DNA from: Streptomyces sp. NBC_01439
GTDB lineage: Bacteria; Actinomycetota; Actinomycetes; Streptomycetales; Streptomycetaceae
Length of the DNA: 64,000 nucleotides
Assembly (NCBI RefSeq): GCF_036227605.1
Contig: NZ_CP109487.1
Location: 7,439,501-7,503,500, forward strand
Reading direction: 5' to 3'
The notes beneath the pieces were generated by a model that was given only the letters and a program-made list of their open reading frames with translations, had not been told where the DNA came from and did not search any database. A program made the translations under genes and the position numbers. Positions 40,629-49,780 of this stretch are shown in pieces. Position 1 is the first letter of the stretch, and each line of letters begins with the position of its first letter.

Positions 40629-42824
40629 TCAACTTCCCTTCTCGGCCTGTTCGCGCACCTTTTCCGCGATCTGCGGCGGCATCGGTTCGTGGCGTGCGTA
40701 CGCCCGCGCGAAGCGGCCCGTGCCGTGCGAGACGGAGCGGAGCTCGACGGCGTAGCGGCCGATCTCGATCTCCGGGATCTCGGCGCGGACCCGGGTGCGC
40801 CCCGGCGTGGCCTGGTCGGTGCCCACGACACGGCCGCGGCGGCCGGCCAGGTCGCTCATGACGGGGCCGACGTACTCGTCGGGGACGACGACGGCGAGCT
40901 CGGCGACCGGTTCGAGGAGGTCGATCCGGGCCTCGGCGGCGGCCTCCCGCAGGGCGAGGGCGCCGGCCGTTTGGAAGGCCGCGTCGGAGGAGTCCACCGA
41001 GTGCGCCTTGCCGTCGAGGAGGGTGATGCGCACGTCGACCAGCGGATAGCCGGCGGCGACCCCGCGGGCCGCCTGGGTCCGTACGCCCTTTTCCACGGAC
41101 TGGATGAACTGGCGGGGCACGGAGCCGCCGACGACCTTGTCGACGAACTCGATGCCGCTGCCGGGCGGGAGCGGTTCCACCTCGATCTCGCAGATGGCGA
41201 ACTGGCCGTGGCCGCCGGACTGTTTGACGTGCCGGCCGCGCCCGGCGGCCTTGGCCCCGAAGGTCTCGCGCAGGCTCACCTTGTGCGGGACGGGGTCGAC
41301 CTGCACGCCGTAGCGGGTGCGCAGCCGCTCCAGGGCGACGTCCTGGTGGGCCTCGCCGAGGCACCACAGGACGACCTGGTGGGTGTGCGGGTTCTGCTCC
41401 AGCCGCATGGTCGGGTCCTCGGCGACGAGCCGGGCCAGGCCCTGGGACAGCTTGTCCTCGTCGGCCTTGCTGTGCGCCTCGATGGCGAGGGGGAGCAGGG
41501 GGTCGGGCATGGTCCACGGCGCCATGAGGAGCGGGTCGTCCTTGGCGGAGAGGGTGTCGCCGGTCTCCGCGCGGGTCAACTTGGCCACGCAGGCCAGGTC
41601 TCCGGCGATGCACCGGGTGAGGACGCGCTGCTGTTTGCCGAAGGGGGAGGAGAGGGTGCCGACCCGCTCGTCGACATCGTGGTCCTCGTGACCGCGGTCG
41701 GCGAGGCCGTGCCCGCTGACGTGGACGGTCTCCTCGGCCTTCAGGGTGCCGGAGAAGACGCGTACGAGGGAGACCCGGCCGACGTAGGGGTCGGAGGAGG
41801 TCTTGACGACCTCGGCGACGAGGGAGCCGTCGGGATCGCAGGTGACGTCCGGGCGGGCGGCGCCGTCGGGGCGGGTGACGGTGACGGCGGCGCGCTCCAG
41901 GGGGGTGGGGAAGCCGCCGGTGACCAGTTCCAGGACTTCCACGGTGCCCAGGCCCTGGCGGGCGCCGTCGGCGGCGGGGGCGGCCATCAGGACGGGGTGG
42001 AAGGTGCCGCGCGCCACCGCCCGCTCCAGGTCGTCGACGAGGGTCTTGAGATCGATCTCCTCGCCGCCCAGGTAGCGGTCCATGAGGCTCTCGTCCTCGC
42101 TCTCGGCGATGATCCCCTCGATCAGCCGGGCGCGGGCGTCGGTGATGAGGGCGAGCTCGGCCGGGTCCGGGTCGCGCTCCACGCGCGTGCCGGAGGCGTA
42201 CTCGTAGACGCGCTGGGAGAGCAGGCCGAGCAGGCCGGTGACGGGGGCGTGCCCGTCGGGGCCGGGCGGGCCGTGCAGGGGGAGGTAGAGGGGGATCACC
42301 GCGTCGGGGTCGTCGTCGCCGAAGATCTCGCCGCAGACGGTGGTCATCTGCGCGTAGTCGGAGCGGGCGGCTTCCAGGTGGGTCACGACGATGGCGCGGG
42401 GCATGCCGACGGCTTCGCACTCGTCCCAGACCATGCGGGTGGCGCCGTCGATCCCGTCCGAGGCCGAGACGACGAAAAGGGCCGCGTCCGCGGCGCGCAG
42501 ACCGGCCCTGAGTTCCCCGACGAAGTCGGCGTATCCGGGGGTGTCCAGGATGTTGATCTTGATTCCGCCCCATTCGACGGGGACGAGGGACAGTTGGACG
42601 GAGCGCTGCCGGCGGTGCTCGATCTCGTCGTAGTCGGAGACGGTGGCGCCGTCCTCGACCCGGCCGGCCCGGTTGACCGCTCCTGCGGTCAGGGCGAGGG
42701 CTTCGACCAGCGTGGTCTTGCCGGATCCGCTGTGGCCGACCAGCACGACGTTCCGAATGGACGAGGGGCGGTCGGCCGTCAGTGCCCTGCCGGCGGCTCC
42801 GGCTTGGTGTGATGTGGCTCCCAT
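40629..42824 (-). CDS. Elongation factor G-like GTPase (EF-G2)
   Basis: A 731-residue paralogue of EF-G. P-loop GHSGSGKT (30-37), switch II DTPGYADF (94-101), then domain 2, GRGRHVKQSGGHGQFAICEIE (domain IV start) and a C-terminal ferredoxin-like domain (RRGRVVGTD). The G4 base-recognition motif, normally N/TKxD, reads THLE (148-151), which may change nucleotide specificity or affinity. ATG at 42824 follows GGGAGG at 10 nt. Divergent from pgsA. EF-G2 proteins are non-essential relatives with poorly known roles. Confidence 0.88.
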   Translation of the reverse strand: MGATSHQAGAAGRALTADRPSSIRNVVLVGHSGSGKTTLVEALALTAGAVNRAGRVEDGATVSDYDEIEHRRQRSVQLSLVPVEWGGIKINILDTPGYADFVGELRAGLRAADAALFVVSASDGIDGATRMVWDECEAVGMPRAIVVTHLEAARSDYAQMTTVCGEIFGDDDPDAVIPLYLPLHGPPGPDGHAPVTGLLGLLSQRVYEYASGTRVERDPDPAELALITDARARLIEGIIAESEDESLMDRYLGGEEIDLKTLVDDLERAVARGTFHPVLMAAPAADGARQGLGTVEVLELVTGGFPTPLERAAVTVTRPDGAARPDVTCDPDGSLVAEVVKTSSDPYVGRVSLVRVFSGTLKAEETVHVSGHGLADRGHEDHDVDERVGTLSSPFGKQQRVLTRCIAGDLACVAKLTRAETGDTLSAKDDPLLMAPWTMPDPLLPLAIEAHSKADEDKLSQGLARLVAEDPTMRLEQNPHTHQVVLWCLGEAHQDVALERLRTRYGVQVDPVPHKVSLRETFGAKAAGRGRHVKQSGGHGQFAICEIEVEPLPPGSGIEFVDKVVGGSVPRQFIQSVEKGVRTQAARGVAAGYPLVDVRITLLDGKAHSVDSSDAAFQTAGALALREAAAEARIDLLEPVAELAVVVPDEYVGPVMSDLAGRRGRVVGTDQATPGRTRVRAEIPEIEIGRYAVELRSVSHGTGRFARAYARHEPMPPQIAEKVREQAEKGS

Positions 42825-43138
42825 GATGCTCGTGCCTCCCGGTGGTGACGGTGAGGAGGGTCGGGTGGTGTGGGGGATAGGTGTCCGGATCGGGTGTCCC
42901 GGCCGCCTCCGCGGAGGCGGAACGCGGGATTCTTCGAGCTTTGCACTGGTGTCACATCCCGTCCATACGTCGTACCGGGGAGGTACCGGGGGCCCACCGG
43001 AGGCGGTCCGGGGCGTGAAGTACGTCTTACGTGACACGAACCGGTGGGTGCGCGGCGTTCGCGCGGTGGCGTGCTGGCTACGATGGGCCAGCCGGTGGCC
43101 GTGGTGGCCGTGCGGCCCAGCGACCCTCCGGGAAGGCC
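42825..43138. other. Divergent promoter region of EF-G2 and pgsA
   Basis: A 314-bp gap without genes. It holds a perfect 18-bp palindrome (42903-42920), a direct repeat GTACCGGGG x2 (42972-42991), and a TACGAT -10 at 43079-43084 suited to pgsA transcription. Confidence 0.55.
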
Positions 43139-43804
43139 ATGCTGAACAAGTACGCGCGTGCATTCTTCACGCGTGTTCTCACGCCATTCGCCGCATTTCT
43201 GCTCCGGCGGGGGGTGAGCCCGGACGCGGTCACCCTGATCGGCACGGCCGGAGTGGTGGCCGGCGCGCTGTGGTTCTTCCCCCGCGGCGAGTTCTTCTGG
43301 GGCACGATCACGATCACCCTCTTCGTCTTCTCCGACCTGGTGGACGGGAACATGGCCCGCCAGGCCGGTGTCTCCAGCCGGTGGGGAGCCTTCCTCGACT
43401 CCACCCTCGACCGGGTGGCGGACGCGGCGATCTTCGGCGGCCTCGCGCTCTGGTACGCGGGCAACGGGAACGACAATGCACTGTGCGCGGTGGCGATCTT
43501 CTGCCTGGCCAGCGGTCAGGTGGTCTCGTACACCAAGGCGCGCGGCGAGTCGATCGGGCTGCCGGTGGCCGTCAACGGGCTCATCGAGCGGGCCGAGAGG
43601 CTGGTGATCTCGCTGGTCGCGGCCGGCCTGTCCGGGCTGCAGACCTTCGGTGTGCCGTCCTGGATCGGCGTGCTGCTGCCGATCGCGCTGTGGATCGTGG
43701 CGGTGGGCTCGCTCGTCACCCTGATCCAGCGGGTGGTCACCGTGCGCCGCGAGTCGGCCGAGGCCGACGCGGCGGCCGCGTCCGCCGAAGGCGGCGCGGC
43801 CTGA
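43139..43804 (+). CDS. pgsA: CDP-alcohol phosphatidyltransferase (phosphatidylinositol-phosphate synthase)
   Basis: A 221-residue membrane enzyme with the full CDP-alcohol signature D66-x2-D-G-x2-A-R-x8-G-x3-D-x3-D91 (DLVDGNMAR ... GAFLDSTLD). It should join CDP-diacylglycerol to inositol phosphate, as the homologue at the same position in mycobacteria (PgsA1) does. Six hydrophobic segments and an Ala/Glu tail. ATG at 43139 sits close to GGAAGG. Coupled to the acyltransferase gene (TGATG). Confidence 0.92.
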   Translation: MLNKYARAFFTRVLTPFAAFLLRRGVSPDAVTLIGTAGVVAGALWFFPRGEFFWGTITITLFVFSDLVDGNMARQAGVSSRWGAFLDSTLDRVADAAIFGGLALWYAGNGNDNALCAVAIFCLASGQVVSYTKARGESIGLPVAVNGLIERAERLVISLVAAGLSGLQTFGVPSWIGVLLPIALWIVAVGSLVTLIQRVVTVRRESAEADAAAASAEGGAA

Positions 43805-44706
43805 TGGGCGCCATACAGGACAAGCTGGTCGACTCGCTGTACGGACTCGGCTGGGCCGGTGTCAAGAAGCTGCCCGAACCGGCCGCCGTGGCCCTGGGCC
43901 GGCGCATCGCCGACTTCGCGTGGAAGCGGCGCGGCAAGAGTGTGCTGCGGCTGGAGTCGAACCTGGCCCGGGTGGTGCCCGACGCCGGTCCGGAGCGGCT
44001 GCGCGAGCTGTCGCAGGCGGGCATGCGCTCGTACATGCGGTACTGGATGGAATCCTTCCGGCTGCCGACCATGGACCCGGAGCGCTTCAGCACCGACGTC
44101 GAGTTCCGGGACGAGCACCTGCTGCGCGAGGCCCTCGACTCCGGGCGCGGCGTGGTCGTGGCCCTGCCGCACCTCGCCAACTGGGACCTCGCCGGGGCTT
44201 GGGCCATCGGTCACATGGAGGCGCCCTTCACCACGGTCGCCGAGCGGCTGAAGCCCGAGACCCTCTACGACCGCTTCGTGGCTTACCGGGAGAGCCTGGG
44301 CATGGAGGTCCTGCCGCACAGCGGCGGCGCCGCCTTCGGCACCCTCGCCCGGCGGCTGCGCTCCGGCGGCCTGGTCTGCCTGGTCGCGGACCGGGACCTG
44401 TCGGCCTCCGGGGTCGAGGTGGACTTCTTCGGCGCCACGGCGCGCATGCCGGCCGGGCCGGCGCTGCTGGCCCAGCAGACCGGCGCGGTGCTGCTCCCGG
44501 CGACCCTGCACTACGGCGACACGCCGAAGATGTACGGCCGGATCCACCCCGAGGTAGAGGTGCCGAAGACCGGGACCCGGACCGAGAAGACCACCCTCAT
44601 GACCCAGGCGATGGCGGACGCCTTCGCCTGGGGCATCGCCGAGCACCCGGAGGACTGGCACATGCTGCAGCGGCTGTGGCTGGACGACCTGGAGGAGCGC
44701 CCGTAG
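43804..44706 (+). CDS. Phosphatidylinositol mannoside acyltransferase (PatA/HtrB-like)
   Basis: A 300-residue membrane-associated acyltransferase of the lipid A lauroyl-transferase superfamily. The catalytic H-x4-D lies in LPHLANWD (H122-D127), followed by LVADRDLSASG and ATLHYGDT. Start overlaps the pgsA stop by one base; the stop overlaps the pimA GTG. The pgsA-acyltransferase-pimA order is the mycobacterial PIM operon order, so it likely acylates the mannose added by PimA. Confidence 0.9.
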   Translation: MGAIQDKLVDSLYGLGWAGVKKLPEPAAVALGRRIADFAWKRRGKSVLRLESNLARVVPDAGPERLRELSQAGMRSYMRYWMESFRLPTMDPERFSTDVEFRDEHLLREALDSGRGVVVALPHLANWDLAGAWAIGHMEAPFTTVAERLKPETLYDRFVAYRESLGMEVLPHSGGAAFGTLARRLRSGGLVCLVADRDLSASGVEVDFFGATARMPAGPALLAQQTGAVLLPATLHYGDTPKMYGRIHPEVEVPKTGTRTEKTTLMTQAMADAFAWGIAEHPEDWHMLQRLWLDDLEERP

Positions 44707-45878
44707 TGAAGATCGGCATCGTGTGCCCGTACTCGTGGGACGTGCCGGGTGGCGTCCAGTTCCACATCCGGGACCTGGCGGAGCACCTGATCCGCCTCGG
44801 CCACGAGGTGTCGGTGCTCGCCCCGGCGGACGACGAGACCCCGCTGCCGCCGTACGTGGTCTCGGCCGGGCGGGCGGTGCCGGTCCCGTACAACGGCTCG
44901 GTGGCCCGGCTGAACTTCGGCTTCCTGTCGGCGGCCCGGGTACGGCGCTGGCTCCACGACGGCACCTTCGACGTGATCCACATCCACGAGCCGGCCTCGC
45001 CCTCGCTGGGGCTGCTGTCCTGCTGGGCGGCGCAGGGGCCGATCGTGGCGACCTTCCACACCTCGAACCCCCGGTCCCGGGCGATGATCGCGGCGTACCC
45101 GATCCTGCAGCCGGCCCTGGAGAAGATCAACGCGCGGATCGCGGTGAGCGAGTACGCGCGGCGCACGCTGGTGGAACACCTGGGTGGCGACGCGGTCGTC
45201 ATCCCCAACGGCGTCGACGTGGACTTCTTCGCCAAGGCCGAGCCCAACCCCGACTGGTCGGGGCAGACCCTGGGCTTCATCGGCCGGATCGACGAGCCCC
45301 GCAAGGGCCTGCCGGTGCTGATGGCGGCCTTCCCGAAGATCGTGGAGGCCTGCCCGGACGTACGGCTGCTCGTGGCGGGCCGCGGCGACGAGGAGGAGGC
45401 GGTCGCCTCCCTGTCCGCGGACCTGCGCAAGCGGGTCGAGTTCCTCGGCATGGTCTCGGACGAGGACAAGGCGCGGCTGCTGCGCAGCGTGGACGTGTAC
45501 GTCGCCCCGAACACCGGCGGCGAGAGCTTCGGCATCATCCTGGTCGAGGCCCTGTCGGCGGGCGCGGCCGTGCTCGCCTCCGACCTGGACGCCTTCGCCC
45601 AGGTCCTGGACCAGGGCGGGGCGGGCGACCTCTTCGCCAACGAGAACTCCGACGCGCTGGCGACGGCGGCGATCGCCCTGCTGCGGGACCCGGAGCGCCG
45701 GGCCGGGCTCAGCGCCCGCGGCTCGGCGCACGTGCGCCGCTTCGACTGGTCCACGGTCGGGGCGGACATCCTGGCCGTCTACGAAACGGTGACGGACGGC
45801 GCCGCGGCGGTGGCCGCGGACGAACGCGTCCCGCTCCGCACCCGCCTGGGCTTCTCGAAGGACACCACGTCCTCCTGA
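44706..45878 (+). CDS. pimA: Phosphatidylinositol mannosyltransferase (GT4)
   Basis: A 390-residue GDP-mannose-dependent glycosyltransferase that starts PIM synthesis on the inner leaflet. GGVQFHIRDLAEHL (acceptor site), FHTSNPRSRAM, IPNGVDVDFF, IGRIDEPRKGL and the E-x7-E in GGESFGIILVEAL are GT4/PimA landmarks. GTG overlaps the preceding TAG. A short Ser-rich tail follows. Confidence 0.92.
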   Translation: MKIGIVCPYSWDVPGGVQFHIRDLAEHLIRLGHEVSVLAPADDETPLPPYVVSAGRAVPVPYNGSVARLNFGFLSAARVRRWLHDGTFDVIHIHEPASPSLGLLSCWAAQGPIVATFHTSNPRSRAMIAAYPILQPALEKINARIAVSEYARRTLVEHLGGDAVVIPNGVDVDFFAKAEPNPDWSGQTLGFIGRIDEPRKGLPVLMAAFPKIVEACPDVRLLVAGRGDEEEAVASLSADLRKRVEFLGMVSDEDKARLLRSVDVYVAPNTGGESFGIILVEALSAGAAVLASDLDAFAQVLDQGGAGDLFANENSDALATAAIALLRDPERRAGLSARGSAHVRRFDWSTVGADILAVYETVTDGAAAVAADERVPLRTRLGFSKDTTSS

Positions 45879-45894
45879 GGATTCTCCTGAGGGG

Positions 45895-46485
45895 TCACCA
45901 CCCGGCGGAGACGACCTGATCGGGCCGGCCGCCGGGGGCGACGGCCACCTCGTGGACCACGCCGTCCGAGGTGGTCAGCCGGATCCGGTCGGGGGCCGTC
46001 CAGACGGCCTCGCGGAGCTCGTTGCCGGTGGCGTCGCCGTTGAAGTAGCCGACGGCCCAACGGCGCTCCCGGGGCCAGCTGCCCTGCTGGACGTACACAT
46101 ACCACAGCGGGTCGATCATGGCCGAGCCCTCTTCGACGACCAGGCGACGGTCGTCCCGTCCGGGGGCCGTCAGGCTCTGCGTCTGCTCCTGCCCACCGGC
46201 CAGCATGGCCAGCATGGTGGCGAGGCTCATGACCATGACTCCGAGAATGGCCACCGGGAGTCCCAGGGCGAGGCGCGTCGCCGTCTTCCGTGCTCCCAGC
46301 AGGATCCCCCCGACCAGGGCGACCAGCGTCACCCAGCCCATGGCGACGAAGTGGCCGTGCACCTGGTTCATCACGACGAGCCCGCCGTCCGAACCGCCCC
46401 AGACGTGGGCGGCCAGGGTGGCCGCCACGAGTGCGGCGGCCACCGCGAGCAGTGCGCGTGCCGTTGTTCTGCGGTGCGGCTTCAT
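45895..46485 (-). CDS. Membrane protein of unknown function (196 aa)
   Basis: A 196-residue protein with three hydrophobic segments in the first half (RALLAVAAALVAATLAAHVWG, AMGWVTLVALVGGILLG, ALGLPVAILGVMVMSLATMLA) and an acidic, Trp-rich soluble half (WYVYVQQGSWPRERRW, GVVHEVAVAPGGR). ATG at 46485 follows GGGGGACAGG. It sits convergently after pimA and divergently from the next gene. Not recognised. Confidence 0.7.
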   Translation of the reverse strand: MKPHRRTTARALLAVAAALVAATLAAHVWGGSDGGLVVMNQVHGHFVAMGWVTLVALVGGILLGARKTATRLALGLPVAILGVMVMSLATMLAMLAGGQEQTQSLTAPGRDDRRLVVEEGSAMIDPLWYVYVQQGSWPRERRWAVGYFNGDATGNELREAVWTAPDRIRLTTSDGVVHEVAVAPGGRPDQVVSAGW

Positions 46486-46580
46486 ATGTCCTGTCCCCCC
46501 GATGTTTATGGATCATGGACCTTACTGGTCCGGGGGCGGCCCGGACCAGGCCCGATGGAGGCCGGGGCCGCGCGGAGCGG

Positions 46581-46586
46581 TAGGGT
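46581..46586 (+). promoter_or_regulatory. -10 element (TAGGGT) giving a leaderless mRNA
   Basis: TAGGGT, near the Streptomyces consensus, ends eight nt before the GTG at 46595; no Shine-Dalgarno is present. Confidence 0.5.
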
Positions 46587-46594
46587 CGCGCAGC

Positions 46595-47137
46595 GTGATC
46601 GAAACCCTTGTCTGGATCGCCCTGGCTCTCGGAGTCATCGGGGTCTACCTCAGCTGGACCGCCGGCCGGCTCGACCGGTTGCACTCGCGGATGGACGCCG
46701 CGCGGGCCGCGCTCGACGCCCAGCTCGTGCGGCGGGCCTCCGTCGTGCTGGAGGTGGCCACCTCCGGGGTGCTCGACCCCGCCTCCTCCCTGGTGCTCTA
46801 CGAGGCAGCGCACGCCGCCCGGCAGGCCGAGGAGGACCACCGCGAGGTGGCCGAGAGCGAACTCAGCCAGGCACTGCGGGCGGTCTTCGCCGATGCCGAC
46901 CAGGTCGACGTGCTCAAGGCGGCCCCCGGTGGGGCCGAGGCCACGGAGGAGCTGGCGGCGGCCGTCCGCCGGGTTCCGATGGCGCGGCGCTTCCTCAACG
47001 ACTCGGTACGGGCCGCCCGCGCGCTGCGTCGGCACCGCAAGGTCCGCTGGTTCAGACTGGCGGGACACGCGCCGTTCCCGCTCGCCTTCGAAATGGACGA
47101 CGAGCCCCCGGTGGATCTTGCAGACCGGCCGACCTAG
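46595..47137 (+). CDS. Membrane-anchored coiled-coil protein of unknown function (180 aa)
   Basis: A 180-residue protein. An N-terminal helix (ETLVWIALALGVIGVYLSW) anchors it. A long helical part (AGRLDRLHSRMDAARAALDAQL, then AAHAARQAEEDHREVAESEL) resembles LemA-like architecture. The tail has ARRFLNDSVRAARALRRHRK and an acidic end. The GTG start at 46595 is fixed by the upstream -10. It precedes pdxS on the same strand. Confidence 0.7.
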   Translation: MIETLVWIALALGVIGVYLSWTAGRLDRLHSRMDAARAALDAQLVRRASVVLEVATSGVLDPASSLVLYEAAHAARQAEEDHREVAESELSQALRAVFADADQVDVLKAAPGGAEATEELAAAVRRVPMARRFLNDSVRAARALRRHRKVRWFRLAGHAPFPLAFEMDDEPPVDLADRPT

Positions 47138-47284
47138 GCCTTCGAGGGGCTTCCAAGGGCCGCGAGGGATAAATCAAGGAGCCACAGGCTCCACATTGGC
47201 CCTTGTAGTGGACTGATCCCCTGGGGTTTCCTCAGCCGAGTAGTACGAGCAGTACCCCGTCTTCCTTCCGAGTGAGGTCAATCC

Positions 47285-48202
47285 GTGAGCACGCTTCCCA
47301 CCTCCCCCCAGTCCGCCGAGTCGGCGATCGGCACCTCGCGCGTCAAGCGCGGCATGGCCGAGCAGCTGAAGGGCGGCGTGATCATGGACGTGGTCAACGC
47401 CGAGCAGGCGAAGATCGCCGAGGACGCCGGCGCCGTGGCCGTCATGGCCCTGGAGCGGGTTCCGGCCGACATCCGCAAGGACGGCGGCGTCGCGCGCATG
47501 TCCGACCCGAACATGATCGAAGAGATCATCGAGGCCGTCTCGATCCCGGTCATGGCCAAGTCCCGCATCGGCCACTTCGTCGAGGCCCAGGTCCTGCAGT
47601 CCCTCGGTGTCGACTACATCGACGAGTCCGAGGTCCTGACCCCGGCCGACGAGGTCAACCACTCCGACAAGTGGGCGTTCACCACCCCCTTCGTCTGTGG
47701 CGCCACCAACCTGGGCGAGGCCCTGCGCCGCATCGCCGAGGGCGCGGCCATGATCCGCTCGAAGGGCGAGGCCGGCACCGGAAACGTCGTCGAGGCCGTC
47801 CGCCACCTGCGCCAGATCAAGAACGAGATCGCCCGCCTGCGCGGCTACGACAACAACGAGCTGTTCGCCGCCGCCAAGGAGCTGCGCGCCCCGTACGAGC
47901 TCGTCAAGGAAGTTGCCGAGCTCGGCAAGCTCCCGGTCGTGCTGTTCTCCGCCGGTGGCGTCGCCACCCCGGCCGACGCCGCGCTCATGCGCCAGCTCGG
48001 CGCCGAGGGCGTCTTCGTGGGCTCCGGCATCTTCAAGTCGGGCGACCCGGCCAAGCGCGCCGCCGCCATCGTGAAGGCCACCACCTTCTACGACGACCCG
48101 AAGATCATCGCGGACGCCTCCCGCAACCTGGGCGAGGCCATGGTCGGCATCAACTGCGACACCCTCCCCGAGGCCGAGCGCTACGCCAACCGCGGCTGGT
48201 AA
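47285..48202 (+). CDS. pdxS: Pyridoxal 5'-phosphate synthase lyase subunit
   Basis: A 305-residue (beta/alpha)8 enzyme that builds PLP from ribose-5-phosphate, glyceraldehyde-3-phosphate and ammonia supplied by Pdx[43 protein letters not shown] (active-site Lys), [19 protein letters not shown] and the phosphate loop [10 protein letters not shown] are all present. GTG at 47285 has AGGT 7 nt upstream. pdxT follows after 7 nt. Confidence 0.97.
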   Translation: MSTLPTSPQSAESAIGTSRVKRGMAEQLKGGVIMDVVNAEQAKIAEDAGAVAVMALERVPADIRKDGGVARMSDPNMIEEIIEAVSIPVMAKSRIGHFVEAQVLQSLGVDYIDESEVLTPADEVNHSDKWAFTTPFVCGATNLGEALRRIAEGAAMIRSKGEAGTGNVVEAVRHLRQIKNEIARLRGYDNNELFAAAKELRAPYELVKEVAELGKLPVVLFSAGGVATPADAALMRQLGAEGVFVGSGIFKSGDPAKRAAAIVKATTFYDDPKIIADASRNLGEAMVGINCDTLPEAERYANRGW

Positions 48203-48209
48203 TCCGATC

Positions 48210-48803
48210 ATGACGAACACCCCCGTGATCGGTGTCCTGGCCCTCCAGGGCGACGTGCGGGAGCACCTGATCGCCCTGGCCGCGGCGGACGCCGTGGCCA
48301 GGCCGGTCCGGCGTCCCGAGGAGCTCGCCGAGGTCGACGCCCTGGTGATCCCCGGCGGCGAGTCCACCACCATGTCGAAGCTCGCCGTGCTGTTCGGCAT
48401 GCTGGAGCCGCTGCGCGAGCGCGTGGCGGCCGGGATGCCCGTGTACGGCACCTGCGCCGGCATGATCATGCTCGCGGACAAGCTCCTGGACGGCCGTGAG
48501 GACCAGGAGACCCTGGGCGGCATCGACATGATCGTCCGCCGCAACGCGTTCGGCCGCCAGAACGAGTCCTTCGAAGCGAAGGTCGACTTCGCGGGCATAG
48601 CGGGCGGTCCGGTCGAGGGCGTCTTCATCCGCGCGCCCTGGGTCGAGTCCGTCGGCGCCGCCGCCGAGGTGCTCGCCACGTACGACGGCCACACGGTCGC
48701 CGTGCGCCAGGGCAACGTCCTCGCCACCTCGTTCCACCCCGAGCTGACCGGAGACGACCGCGTTCACGCGTACTTCGTCGACATGGTGCGCGCGGGGCTG
48801 TAA
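48210..48803 (+). CDS. pdxT: PLP synthase glutaminase subunit
   Basis: A 197-residue class I glutamine amidotransferase. Catalytic triad: Cys in [11 protein letters not shown], and His/Glu in [20 protein letters not shown] is the conserved glutamine-site loop. It forms the PdxS12T12 complex with the preceding gene product. Confidence 0.97.
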   Translation: MTNTPVIGVLALQGDVREHLIALAAADAVARPVRRPEELAEVDALVIPGGESTTMSKLAVLFGMLEPLRERVAAGMPVYGTCAGMIMLADKLLDGREDQETLGGIDMIVRRNAFGRQNESFEAKVDFAGIAGGPVEGVFIRAPWVESVGAAAEVLATYDGHTVAVRQGNVLATSFHPELTGDDRVHAYFVDMVRAGL

Positions 48804-48814
48804 CGGGCTCCCGG

Positions 48815-48820
48815 TAGGAT
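48815..48820 (+). promoter_or_regulatory. Consensus -10 (TAGGAT) before yebC
   Basis: TAGGAT matches the Streptomyces consensus exactly and would start RNA about 34 nt before the ATG at 48861. No clear -35. Confidence 0.5.
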
Positions 48821-48860
48821 CGGAGACGAACACTGTTGGTGACGCGAAGGAGACAGGCAG

Positions 48861-49613
48861 ATGTCCGGCCACTCTAAATGGGCTACGACGAAGCACAAGA
48901 AGGCCGTGGTTGACGCCAAGCGCGGCAAGCTCTTCGCGAAGCTGATCAAGAACATCGAGGTCGCGGCCCGTATGGGCGGTGCCGACATCGATGGCAACCC
49001 GACGCTCTTCGACGCCATCCAGAAGGCCAAGAAGAGCTCGGTCCCGAACAAGAACATCGACTCCGCGGTCAAGCGCGGCGGTGGGCTCGAGGCCGGCGGC
49101 GCCGACTACGAGACGATCATGTACGAAGGCTACGGTCCGAACGGTGTCGCGGTGCTCATCGAGTGCCTCACCGACAACCGCAACCGTGCCGCGTCCGACG
49201 TGCGCGTCGCCATGACCCGCAACGGCGGTTCGATGGCCGACCCTGGCTCGGTCTCGTACCTGTTCAACCGCAAGGGCGTCGTCCTGCTGCCCAAGGGCGA
49301 GCTCTCCGAGGACGACGTCCTGGAAACGGTGCTCGACGCGGGTGCCGAAGAGGTCAACGACCTCGGCGACAGCTTCGAGATCATCAGCGAGGCCACCGAC
49401 ATGGTCGCGGTCCGCACCGCGCTCCAGACGGCCGGCATCGACTACGACTCGGCGGACTCCAACTTCCTGCCGACCATGCAGGTCGAGCTGGACGAAGAGG
49501 GCGCGCGCAAGATCTTCAAGCTGATCGACGCGCTGGAGGACAGCGACGACGTGCAGAACGTCTTCGCCAACTTCGACGTCTCGGACGAAGTCATGGAGAA
49601 GGTCGACGCCTGA
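48861..49613 (+). CDS. yebC: YebC/PmpR-family DNA-binding regulator or translation factor
   Basis: A 250-residue three-domain protein beginning [21 protein letters not shown], with [28 protein letters not shown] and NRKGVVLL. YebC proteins are described as transcriptional regulators and, more recently, as helpers of translation through proline stretches. ATG follows GGAGA. The pdxT-yebC-ruvC order is conserved. A strong terminator follows. Confidence 0.95.
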   Translation: MSGHSKWATTKHKKAVVDAKRGKLFAKLIKNIEVAARMGGADIDGNPTLFDAIQKAKKSSVPNKNIDSAVKRGGGLEAGGADYETIMYEGYGPNGVAVLIECLTDNRNRAASDVRVAMTRNGGSMADPGSVSYLFNRKGVVLLPKGELSEDDVLETVLDAGAEEVNDLGDSFEIISEATDMVAVRTALQTAGIDYDSADSNFLPTMQVELDEEGARKIFKLIDALEDSDDVQNVFANFDVSDEVMEKVDA

Positions 49614-49623
49614 CCGAGCGTCA

Positions 49624-49660
49624 ACGGTGGGCCGACGGGGACACCCCGTCGGCCCACCGT
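49624..49660 (+). terminator. 17-bp terminator after yebC
   Basis: ACGGTGGGCCGACGGGG (49624-49640) pairs perfectly with 49644-49660 around ACA, followed by CGTTTCC. Confidence 0.9.
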
Positions 49661-49743
49661 CGTTTCCGTCCCCGGCACTCTCGGCGCGCCCCTCTGCCCG
49701 GCGGGTCGGTCCGTGCTGTCGGTGCACTGTCACAGGCGGCCGG

Positions 49744-49749
49744 TAGCCT
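49744..49749 (+). promoter_or_regulatory. -10 element (TAGCCT) before ruvC
   Basis: TAGCCT lies 31 nt before the ruvC start, downstream of the yebC terminator, so ruvCAB has its own start. No SOS box was seen between it and ruvC. Confidence 0.35.
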
Positions 49750-49780
49750 GCACACCTGCGCGAAGAAGGAGGTGGCGGTG

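Noticed and set aside
38595..42812. A 1405-codon plus-strand open frame
   Set aside because: It lies opposite the 559-residue membrane protein and EF-G2, which have strong motifs; GC-rich antisense frames stay open by chance.
49663..49780. LexA/SOS box before ruvC
   Set aside because: No GAAC-N4-GTTC-like palindrome was found in the gap between the yebC terminator and ruvC.
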